Shown here: positions 46,046 to 56,290 of the stretch, piece by piece
Layout of the letters: every line of letters begins with the position of its first letter
Numbering within the stretch: the stretch's first letter is position 1
Source: Phragmites australis
Lineage: Eukaryota > Streptophyta > Magnoliopsida > Poales > Poaceae
Assembly (NCBI RefSeq): GCF_958298935.1
Contig: NC_084924.1
Coordinates: 30,105,819-30,169,818 of the forward strand
Direction: 5' to 3'
DNA length: 64,000 nucleotides
Program-made: the position numbers and the translations under genes
Notes under the pieces: model-generated
What the model saw: only the letters and a program-made list of their open reading frames with translations
What the model was told of the DNA's origin: nothing
The model's database searches: none

Positions 46046-46866
46046 CTAGAGTGATAGTGACACATACTAGGAGGATTATTTGTAAAGACTTCATAGTGAT
46101 CTCCTGGCCACATACCCTAGGTAGTGTGTAATGTGCCTGATCAGCATGGGCAACATGGAGACTTTAGTCGTTTGCTTGCAAGTGATTGAATCACGAGTCA
46201 TGGGAATGTTGTACACCTCTGCAGAGTGTAAAATCTGATATATCAGCCTTGCTCATGGTCATGAGAGACTTAGGTCCTCACATGATTAGGTGGTTTTGGT
46301 TTTGGTTATGGTTTGGTGGTGCTAGTGGTACTAAATGGTTATGGGTTACAAGGTGGTTAGCTTTGGGTGGTTGTTACTGGGTCTTTTGGGTTACATTCAT
46401 TTAATAACTGCTTAATGTTTTTGAATCACATTACTGTTTCTTTACTCGTATTTACTCAAATATACCATGTGTTAGCCTATTTTTGTTGAAAGCCTACATT
46501 TCATTATTTTCCCATATTTGTTGAGTACAACATGTACTCACCCTTGCTATGTGTCGTAATACATATGCTGCTCAGTGGAGGACTTTTAATATTTTCAAGA
46601 TGATGACCCGGTGATCTAGGAGTGTGTCTTCCAGTCGGTGCCTGTAGAGTTTCTTGGTCACCAAGGCTTTCGTCTCGCTGCTGTCAATTAGTTTGCCATC
46701 GTTTAGATAATAAAGTTTTTTAGTTTAGATCTTTAATGTAAAAATTGAACTGTTGTAAGTTAAAGTATTACTTTTATTACTTCATCTGTGATGTACTTAT
46801 GTGTGTTAAACTTTCTGGACATACATAAGCCGCACTTGGTTTTATCCGTTAAAACTGGGTGTGACA
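46046..46866 (+). repeat. Right LTR, 3' 821 bases only
   Basis: It matches 43316-44137 in order with nearly equal length and ends GTGTGACA. The first ~2.2 kb of this LTR is missing together with most of pol, so one deletion removed both. Confidence 0.85.
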
Positions 46867-48876
46867 CCTGAGGGCACTGGGATGGGCAGGGCGTCGAGTT
46901 CGTAGAGGAATATGCCAAGAGGACGATGGGGGGTGGGGGCACCACACGGTGGGATGTAGACGCTACTTCGGATGCATGCACGATACATTCTAGATCCACA
47001 CGGCATCTACAAAAAGTAAGGCATATGTAAACCAACATATTTTACTTCTCTGGAGGCCAGCCCTGGGGCACGCGCTGAAATTTGGTATGGAGATTGGTTT
47101 GTTAATTTGCAGGAGTCAATCAATTACAACTAGTAGTTGCTAATGAAGTACACTATATGTTTTGAGGTAGTATTACCCTGGAGAGTTGCTTTGGAGTTGC
47201 ATACCACAATCTACCAATTTTTGAAGTGAAATATGGCTTAAACTCCCACCAACATTTCTAAGGTTTCACCAAACTTCAAGATAGCCATGCTACAGATGAA
47301 ACAGACAGTATATGTTCCTACATCCAAGACAGTTCAACTTAAGTAATCAGTACAGAAATGAAGCAACAAATTAATTGAAGAAATAGACATGCAAAAAAGA
47401 CCAATAATTCACCAGCCCATATTAATAACACAGCCATGACTACCGCTCCAACACAGTTCAACCAAAGTAACAACCACTGAGCCCACAACAATATGTTCGT
47501 TCTTCAACAAACCAAAATGCTCGCTTTCGTTCTTCAACAAACCAAGGGCACAATTGAACTAATGCTATGTAAAGATCATCAAGTTCTTCAACCACCAAAT
47601 TGTCATCTGATTACACAACAAAGTAACCACATTTTTTATCAAATCACCGTGGCAGTTGCAGAGCTACACAACCTCGACAATGACGCTAGTAACATGGATG
47701 AGGACGAGGCTCTGAGGCAGTGGGGACAGCGGGGCTGGCGACGCTCTGGGGATGAGGATGGCGCACGGACGACGGGGATGAGGACAATGTGTGGGCTCTG
47801 GGGAAAAGGGCGGTGCAATGTAGGCGGCATCGACTCCGAGGTAGAGGATGGGGCAATGAGGACGGCGTTGGCTATGGCATGCGGGCTTTAGGGAAGAGGA
47901 TAGGACGAGGCAATGGGGATGGGGGGGGGGAGCAGCGGCGGCTCTAGGGATGGCGATGGGGATGGCAGCGTTGGTGAGACAACGGGAATCGACAAGTGCG
48001 CAAGAGAGGAATTGAGAGGCTATGGCTAAGTCCTGTTTATATAGGGATAGAGTATCAGTGTTGGTTGAGGTATACAATGGGCACTGATACTAGAATCAGT
48101 TCCGGTTGTATAACCCAGCGGGCACTGATAGTTGGACTATTAGTGCTGGTGTTAAACTCCAGCCAGTAATGATAGTTGGACTATCAATGCCAGTTTTTTC
48201 CTAGAACTGGCGCCGACATTGTTTTCTCTCTTTTGACAAAATATTTTGTTGTATATCTAGGTCTATAATTTATCTTATATTAGGGTTTATACTGGACCTA
48301 TAATTTGTGTAGTACTTTATCATTATTTTTTTTGTAGGAATCAATTTCTTGTATATTTAGGTTTGTAATTTATTGTATATTTGGTAATTAAAGCTTTTTA
48401 TTTAATAGAAATTAAGGTATATTCTTTGTAGATACGAATTACATCTATAACTATCATACAACCGCTCAATAAATGAATTATTGTTTTGGAATCTCAGTGC
48501 TCAAACTCGAGCTTCAATGAAATATGGAGAAAGTGAAAATTAACTAGAGTATCTTCACATAGTACAAGAAATATACCTTCATAGAGGGGCGAAAAAGAGT
48601 GACCGGTGCCGAGGAAGCTTGGGGAAGAGAAATATGCCTTTTATAGACAATAGACTTATTAGTGCCAGCCCGTAATACGAACCGGCACTGATACTCACTA
48701 TCAGTACTGGCTCATAGTTACCAACCGGCACTGAAGTATTAGTGCCAGTTCAATCCGGCTCGATCGTTGATCGAGCACAGAAAGTTATGAACCGGCACTA
48801 ATACTTCATCAGTGGTGGTTCTATCATAACCGACACTGATGAAGCAGCACGGATGACTGTTTATGTTGTAGTGACC

Positions 48877-49105
48877 CCTTTTGTAGCTATTCTTAATTTG
48901 AGAAGGTTTGTAGAAGTAGGAGTGCGTAATCTCATTTGTTACAAACTATTGGTTCCTTTAATTCGTTGTGGTTATATCTCTTGACATATTAGTGGCAAAA
49001 AAGGTGTATTAGTTGCGACAAGCAAAGTGACTATACATATACCAATTTCAGATGAACTCTATATTAATGCGAACTAATTTGTCTAATGCTGCTGATATGT
49101 AATAT
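48877..49105. other. Short unannotated spacer
   Basis: Between the outer CACTA element and the MITE at 49109. No gene, repeat or RNA seen. Confidence 0.6.
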
Positions 49106-49108
49106 TAA

Positions 49109-50615
49109 GGTTACTCCCAGTGCATAGTATCAAAATTCTATATACAAGACTGTCACATCACAGGGAGAGCATTAAATCGATATGTTGAAAAAAATCTTAC
49201 AATACATAGTATCATATTATTGTTTCCTAAGTCTCTAAAGATAATTAATTATTGTATGTGTTGTGAACAAATCCATTGTATCATACAACACAATACAAAC
49301 TACACGGATTCCAGTCTTGGATATCATGCCCAAGTTGTATCTTATATAAGACATCGTTTCTTTCTCTCATCCACTACTACAAAAATTATTTTTAGAGGCG
49401 GGTGGTAACTCGTTTTCACAGGCGTTTAGTGCAACCACCTGCGATCGAAGGCCTGTAGAAATGAATGATTTCCACAGGCGCAAAAGTGACCGCCTGTGGA
49501 AATCTATTACCACAGGCAGTTCACTTAAGGAACCGCCTGTGAAAATAGGTTTTCACAGGCGGTTCCTTAAGCGGATCGCCTGCGATAATCGGTCCCTCAA
49601 TCGATATTTTTTGAACCGAAAAAAAGTAAAAAAAAAAAAAAATTGGACCGACCAGGAACCCCACACGGTCACAAGTCACAAGTCGCGCGTTTTTTGGCAC
49701 TCGAACTCGAAACCTGTCGGGTCGCGTGAACCCTCCCCACCATCATACTAGAGAACGACTACTAAACATATGAGCATATGTAATTCTTTTGATATCTACA
49801 ATCTAAAACTTCAAACGATTATTTGGACATCTAAATGACTTCAAATGAAAAAACTTTCAACTACAAAGTTGTAGATCTCGTCGAGAGCTACAATTTTCAT
49901 ATAAACTTTATCCTCATCCGACTTTGTATGAAAAAATTATGAATTTTTAAAGATAAGATGTCACATATTTCTACAGGCGGTTCCTTAAACAGACCGCCTA
50001 CGATAATATGGTCATTTCTACAGGCATGTAGAAATGAATGATAGTTTATTTTCAAAAATTCATAACTTTTTTATACGAAGTCGGATGAGGATTATGAAAA
50101 TTGTAGCCCTCGACGAGATCTACAACTTTGTAGTTGAAAAGTTTTTCATTTGAAGTCATTTAGATGCCCAAATAATCGTTTGAAATTTCAAATAATTATT
50201 TAGATATTTAAATGATTTCAAATAAAAACAATGTCAACTACAAAGTTGTAGATCTCATCGAGAGCTACAATTTTCATATAGATTTTTTTCTCATCCGACC
50301 TCATATACAAAAGTTATGAATTTTTTAATGGATGATCATTTCCAGAGGCGGTTCACATAAGGAACCGCCTGTGGAAATGACCATTTTTACAGGTGGTTCC
50401 TTATATGAACTGCCTGTGATAATAGGCAGCCCGTAACCGCAGGAGACCCTCGCTAATTGTTCAGGCAGTTTTTCAAATAAACTGCTTGTAGAAAGTTACC
50501 CTAAGTGTCTCGAAAAATAGTTTTTTAAGTAGTGATCTTTAATTATTTGCCATGTTAAAAAAAAATCCTACATGACAACTAATAAATGTGCATGATATAA
50601 TGCACTGGGAGTAGC
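49109..50615. mobile_element. Tourist-like MITE (PIF/Harbinger type, TSD TAA), split
   Basis: The ends GGTTACTCCCAGTGCATAGT and (inverse) GCTACTCCCAGTGCATTATA are flanked by TAA on both sides (49106-49108, 50616-50618). Without the CACTA element inserted at 49372-50534 it is about 340 bases, AT-rich and non-coding. The 3-base TAA target and end style fit PIF/Harbinger MITEs. Confidence 0.75.
49372..50534. mobile_element. CACTA family Y, small copy Y2 (TSD ATC)
   Basis: The left terminus CACTACTACAAAAATTATT starts at 49372; the right end ...TTTTTTAAGTAGTG stops at 50534; both flanks are ATC. The outer ~150 bases share GGCGGGTG and the ACAGGCGGTTCC repeats with Y1, and both share GTGTCTCGAAAAATAG before the right end. 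At 1163 bases it has no gene. The middle holds inverted and direct copies of the ACAACTTTGTAGTTG module also found in b1, plus a weak tRNA-like box B at about 49690 (minus). Confidence 0.9.
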
Positions 50616-51734
50616 TAATGATCTTAGACAAACATGCACTACCTTAGAATAGCACATTAGTCATGGGTGATAAACGTTATTAGTGACGGGTTTTATATTT
50701 ATCATTCTGAACGCGTCACTAATGATGACACATTAGTGACAGGTGCGGATCCGTCTCTAATGATGGTCACAGTGATGGATCATAACTGAGACCTATCACT
50801 GATAACCATCATTAGTGACGGGTGGCTTTCCACCCCATCGCTAATGTTCTACCATCAGTGATGTTTGTGTACAGCGACCTGTCCCTGACCCATCATTGGT
50901 GACCGTCATTAGTGACGGATGGCTTTCCACCCCATCACTAATATTCTGCAATCAGTGATGTTTGCGTACAACCACCCATCACTAATGATCTTCTTTAGTG
51001 AATTGTAATATTTTCACCCATCACTAATGTGCTAACTCCCCTAGGTTTTCCATGTTTTCTGACTACATCCTGAAGCAAAGTCGGGATTTGACAACCGTCT
51101 TCTCCTTCAAACATAATATAACTATGCACATTCATATATCCATGTCAAGATAAACACATCGAGATCACTCAAGTTTATATAATAACATTGAGATCACAAA
51201 TTACATAAGTCACCTTGCTTGTTTTAGTTTACTGACAATACCATGCTATAATCAAAACGTACAATAGCTCCAGTCCACATCAAAATAGTATAAATACATA
51301 AGTCTAAAATGAAATCACAAATTACATAAGATTCATAATGTTATGTCCCTATAATGGAACTCGTCTTTTGGAGAGATAACTTCGGTCATTATAAATGAGA
51401 TGATTCTTCCTCGAATGTGGAAGAGTGCAGCAGCCTCGATGTTAATGTCAAGGAAGCTGTATCTCTGTTGAACGTAAGTAGTTATAAAAAAGCTATACAA
51501 TTAGCTTAAGAAAAATCATTTTATCATCGAATATTAGTAATGAATGAGAGTAATTATGAAAAACTATGTAATTATCTTAGATTTCATATCATTTGCTGCA
51601 ATGGTTAGCAGTGCGTGACGCGTAACGTAGAAGCTGTAGACGTTACCTGGTGGTTATTGATGGTACTAAAGAGGGAAAAAACCTATCAATTCAAAAGAGA
51701 AAAAAAAACAGAAATAGTAGAGTATTTATAAATA

Positions 51735-53018
51735 GGCAAAATAGCCCTCATAGCACTCTCTGAGACGCAGTTTTCCCTTGTACCATTATTTTTTGCTACC
51801 TTGGAAAAATAGCAGGCGGTTCCATCGGAGAGTTCCTCCGTCTAGCATTCAGCCGTCAGCCCTCTCACTCACGGATCGAGTCCGTCTGCACGCACGTAGG
51901 CGCTCACAGAAAAAATCCCGATTCGGTCGAATAGAACAAGATCCCCATCTCCTGGCACTCGCAGGCACACGGGAAAACGCCCGCTTCCTCGCGCGCTAAG
52001 TCCAGCTCCGGCGATCCACCTCGTCCTCGCCCTCACGCATCGAATCCATCCGCACGCAGGTACGCGGCCCACCCCTGCTCGTCCAGCGCCACCCGTCGCC
52101 CTGGCTGGAATTTGTCATCTGACCTGCCGCCCGCCTCTAGATCACAGTCTCCAGCGCCGCCATTGCTGCTCGCAAGATGGATCCGCAGCTGCAGGATAGA
52201 GACGGGTATGCAATCTTCCTTTGTTTTTGTAAGAACAAATTCCAATTTGTGGACACTTTGCAAAGAATTGCAAGAACAAGATTGCAAACCATGGCACCTT
52301 GCCTCACCATCCACTATACAAGCGAAAGAGGTACGTACTTCACAATTTGTGGAAATCACCAAATCTATCACTAATCTTGTGTGCAAATAACCAACTGCTT
52401 TCTTTGTAGGAAAAGAGCCAAGAAGGACATGGCTGCTCCAAGTACACCAAACAAAAGGGCGAAAACAACTTCAGCTGCTGCTACAACTCCTAAAAGCCCA
52501 GGTCCAGTCAGTAGAAGCCGGTCTGGATCCATGACCCCAGGGAAGGATTGAATTTGTGAGATTCAATAGGACAGTAGCATTGAATTTTGTAAGAGCCAGT
52601 GTGTAAGCTGGAGTTCTTGTGTGTGCTTTATCTCACGTTGCACATTTTGCTGCTGTCTGTTTTCTTGGGCATTTTTGTGAAGTTCTGAACAAGTTTAGTG
52701 TGTAAGATAATATTCTGTACATGTTCTAAAGTTCTTGTTAAACTTCTGCTGATGCCTATTTTCTTGTTAAAATTTGGGTCCTATTTTCAGAACAATGGCT
52801 GCCTGAACTTGTGTCATTGCTTTGCTTTTCCTGGGCGTTTTGTTTTGTTCAAATATGGGTCATATTGATCAAGGAAGGTGAAAGAAGCAGAAAGTGTGAG
52901 AAGTTAACAGAGTGCTAGACGGAGCAATGGATCTGGGCAATCGGATGCTATTTTTGCAAGGTAGCAAAAAATAATGGTACAAGGGGAAATTGGGGAGTGC
53001 TATGAGGGCTATTTTACA
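51735..53018. mobile_element. Mutator-like element (9-bp TSD), gene-carrying
   Basis: The ends form a ~70-base inverted repeat: GGCAAAATAGCCCTCATAGC at the left and, read inward, TGTAAAATAGCCCTCATAGC at the right, both continuing through CCCTTGTACCATTATTTTTT. Flanking 9-mers are TTATAAATA (51726-51734) and TTACAAATA (53019-53027), 8 of 9 alike. Long inverted repeats and a 9-base target fit Mutator. It has no MURA transposase, so it is a non-autonomous, Pack-MULE-like copy holding a spliced gene piece. Exact end bases could shift by one or two. Confidence 0.75.
52177..52551 (+). CDS. Spliced open frame in the Mutator-like element
   Basis: An intron from 52331 (GTACGTAC after GCGAAAGAG) to TTTCTTTGTAG at 52409 has good splice sites. 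Joined in phase 2, the exons read PLYKRKRKRAKKDM across the junction, then APSTPNKRAKTTSAAATTPK and SRSRSGSMTPGKD to the stop at 52549-52551. The end is a Lys/Arg-rich, Ser/Thr-Pro-rich tail with nuclear-signal look. In that frame the first exon opens after a TAA near 52229, so an upstream intron is likely; the ATG at 52177 is in a different frame. The GC-rich stretch 51840-52180 looks like a leader. No family recognised. Its intact tail and splice sites suggest recent capture. Confidence 0.45.
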
Positions 53019-55499
53019 TTACAAATATGTCTCTGCTACCATTTACTGTGATAACAGTTTTATGTGTCAGTGTGTGAGGCTCCTTCGAATAATACTTTGA
53101 ATCACAATGAATATAATTGTCAAAAGCCCTACATACTAAGAGGGATCCATTGGTAAATATATGAAAAAAGTTTGAAAAGTTCAATATATAACAGTCATGA
53201 AGAACTTACACGTCGAGGATTCGTTTGACCAAAGTATAGTCACGTTCTCCCCATTTATCGTCAAGTCCTACTATTGGTCTTGTTGAATCGAGGTATCAAA
53301 CCAAGTTCCACTTGAGAGCAATGACCAGTAAGATCCAATGACCACCCGTATTGTGGGTGGCCATCAAGTATCCCTTCTTCAAAAAGTGACTCAGCGCCCA
53401 AGTCACATATCCCACAGCGAATTCCCTATCTTATTCCATCACCGAAACTGTTATAATTTAGGGGTCAAGGAATCGGAAGGGCTCCTTCTTTCTCGTATCT
53501 TGCACCAAGTGTCTACGGATAAGAAGTTAGTTAGATTAGAGAATTAATGGTAATAATTAATGAATGTCTAGTTTGAAAGGGTTTATAATGTGAAGCATCG
53601 TAATAACCTCACGTCCAAGGCATCAAGGTTGAAGAGATTGTATAAGTCATTGAAGTCCACAATGAAGTAGTCGCCCCCATTCAAGAAGTGACGATTTTGG
53701 TATTGGACGACAATGTAAGTCTTCCTCACTCTACAACCTTGTAGGTAGTAATTATACAACTCGGCACAATGTTGTCCCACCCTGCGAAGTGGATCTACAG
53801 ATAGCAAGGGCTTCCCAAGCTAGAATTTTGGGTTAGCATTAGTCCAAGTTGCTCCTACCTTGTGCTTCTCGATGATTGAGTCCTTACCAGAGGGCTTGGA
53901 CTTCTTTGGCAGCTTCTTCTTGGACCCTGACTTGGTCTTCTTCTTCTTCTCTGGGCTGGCCTCAGGTTGCCTAATTGGAGATGGCGGAGTTGGTAAAGGC
54001 GACGCAACTGACTCATGTCGAGGTTAAGGATTGGGTAGGGAACGCGGTGCACTTGAACATCCAGACGGATCGCTCCTAGTTGGTTCCGGGTGCACCAAGA
54101 TGGCCCCCTTCTTCCATTTGGATCCTTTGAAGATGAGCTTGATCCAGTTTTTGGATCTCATCATTGGGGGAGACGGGCAAATCTATGTCTCTATCATTGT
54201 CATGTACAAAATCCACGAAGACCACGGCATAGTTAGGACATATCAAGACCATATTTAATACTGAACCTCTGGATGCACCTGGCCCTTTACAACCACAATT
54301 TGGTACCAACCAGGTCTTATAAACAGTGAGCATGGCATGATCTCATTGATAAGGACTATCATATTCGGCTCCATAGATGGACAGAAGTCAGGTTGTTCAA
54401 CTACCTTGGAGGCTTGACTATTCTTCAGTCCAGCAACGGGGCTATCAGTCGCTGGTGCACATGTATGGCTTCCTATGTCACAACCTTTGCAGGAGGTCTT
54501 GATAAATGTTCTTTGTTCGTGTCAGGGTCAATGCTTACAAATCGATTATACCCGACCTCTTTCTCTTCTTGTACATCCCGACATGTTGGGGGAAACCTAT
54601 ATACTAGCCCTGGGAACTATACACGCCTCGCACACGACCTGGGTACTCAGGGTTTCCCAGCATCATGGAGAGGTCATCATGTTCTCTGACCCCGGTGAAT
54701 GAACCTTCGGTAGATTGGGCTACTATTTCTTTCACTTTTTCAACGAATGACTGGGTTTCATAGCTTTTGAAGGAAATTTCTTCGCTTTCTAACAGCTTAA
54801 CCCTCGCTCGCAAATACAATCGCAATTGTCCCAAGAATTGCAAACAAGGATTCTTGCGGCCTTCGTTGGCTAACTTTTCATCCTCCGCCTGCTATTTCTC
54901 CCTTTTCCCCACATACCCGGTTGTGTCCAGGTTGTGATTCTACTTGTTTTTTGCCAGAAGCTGCTTCTTTTCGGAACTCTCCTTTTGGAATGCCTCTAAG
55001 CTCTTCAGCGCCACAAAAGCTTCCCAATCCTCCCTTTTCTTATATGGGTACTTGCTGAAGGGCTTCAAACCTTTTTCCATATACTCGTTCATTTCTTGTG
55101 GCTTCTCCAAAGTTTGGTGATTATTTTCATAGCTACCTTGAACCCCTTCGCTTTTATGTTTTCTAGAAACTCCAGAAATGTATTGATGCCATCATTAAAC
55201 AAGGCGTTCTTTTGATCCACAGCGAGGTCATCGAACTTTGGAAGGATCAATGATACCCTCTCTCAAGCATTAAGACATGAAAGCTTCCGGAACCTCTGCA
55301 AGGCCTTCTTCTCCATTGGCATGCAGTCATCATCGATTTCCGTAATAGTAATCTTGTTTGCCAACCACTTTGTTTGTGTCCTTTGCCTTAGTACTCGAGC
55401 ACTACTGGCACCTGCTTGTGAAGATTTCTGACTGGGATATTGTACTTCATCAGAGGATCCTGATGAAGACTTGTTGGCAGACATCTAACAGAAATGACA

Positions 55500-56290
55500 G
55501 AGTACGTACAATTGACATAGTAACTATATTCACTTTTAGGATTTTCTTATAAATATAAATTAACATCCAAATATGATACATGTTATCTATGGTGAAGGAT
55601 CTTAATTTCTACATAGGCAAAGATAGGTCCTAATCTCATTCGAGGATATATGGCCCAAGTAGATTTCTATGCTCTTGTACGATTCTAGAGAAATTTTTGG
55701 TAGTATCTCCCCATTGTTCTCCAAATACACATCTCAACAATGAGCTAAAAGGGTATGTATCTAGAGAACAACAGGGATGTTGTCACCGAAATCCTCTCTA
55801 GAACCGTATAAGAGTACAGAAACCTACTTGGGCACATATCCTCAAACTATCCAAAATTCATGGACAATTCAGGAAATAAATATGACATGTTGCCGAGTCA
55901 TATTTATAATCAAACACTCTCGAACGAGGGACGTAGGTGACGCAAACTAAATTCACTTTTAGGATTTTCTTAAAAATGTAATTTTAATTTTCTAAATCTC
56001 ATCATCAAAGCAAAAATGGATAACACATCAAATAAGCATGACCTTACAATGATTTAATAACATTCGCACAAATAAGAATTGAATATCATGTGTAAAGAAA
56101 GAACTGAACAACATGTATGTATAAAAAATAAAATTGCAATAATATGACCAAGTATAATAATATTCCACAATCAAAAATACATGAGCAAGTATAATAATAT
56201 TCTGCAATAAAAAATACTTGACTTATTAACTCTGACGGCTAGAGAGTACCGATTAAGATGGGTCACATTTTAAGTGTGTTTTATTCTTCG
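55500..56290. other. Non-coding inside of family Z element
   Basis: AT-rich sequence between the gene start and the right subterminal region; 56300-56600 is GC-rich with short open frames on both strands and no domain. Confidence 0.55.

Larger units (their letters stand above)
39846..46866 (+). mobile_element. Ty3/gypsy LTR retrotransposon (Tekay/Del-like), deleted
   Basis: The left LTR opens TGTCACACCCTG at 39846 and ends at 44137; a primer-binding site TGGTATCAGAGCC follows at 44142. Gag and the first residues of protease are present, then the sequence jumps into LTR sequence and ends GGGTGTGACA at 46866. Reverse transcriptase, RNase H and integrase are gone. The expected 5-base target duplication is imperfect (CTGGA against CCTGA). 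The long LTR and the gag style fit the Tekay/Del chromoviruses of grasses. It sits in the outer CACTA element and its left LTR holds CACTA X4. Confidence 0.85.
32874..48873. mobile_element. Outer CACTA element with nested insertions (TSD ACC)
   Basis: The left terminus CACTACTACAGAAATAATCA starts at 32874; the right end, read inward, is CACTACAACATAAACAGTCA from 48873. About 23 of the first 29 bases agree, and both flanks are ACC (32871-32873, 48874-48876). Subterminal repeats of the type GAACCGGCACTGATA occur at 32920-32980, 38752-38810 and 48660-48850. Removing X3 (32984-38748) and the gypsy element (39846-46866) leaves about 3.2 kb, a normal non-autonomous size. The original inside (38810-39845 and 46867-48600) has no recognisable gene: short frames at 39484-39726 (minus) and 47493-47891 (plus, GC-rich) have no family I know. 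Confidence 0.75.
51333..55484 (-). pseudogene. TnpA/Ulp1-like CACTA polyprotein of family Z
   Basis: Blocks on the minus strand: the start MSANKSSSGSSDEVQYPSQK, a basic/acidic region to 55263, GINTFLEFLENIKAKGFKVA (about 55200), EISFKSYETQSFVEKVKEI and MMLGNPEYPGRVRGVYSSQG (54843-54604), the TnpA signature. A Lys/Ser-rich linker (KKKKTKSGSKKKLPKKSKPS, about 53900) leads to the Ulp1-like part: GQHCAELYNYYLQGCRVRKT, DYFIVDFNDLYNLFNLDALD, then KKGYLMATHNTGGHWILLVI with the catalytic-type His-Trp (about 53340). The last exon (51460-51333) reads RIISFIMTEVISPKDEF, with a stop at 51333. A Mutator-like element sits between the last two blocks, in intron or lost sequence. Several stops and shifts; the Cys block is not seen. 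Type member with the same order: the gene at 6392. Confidence 0.65.
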
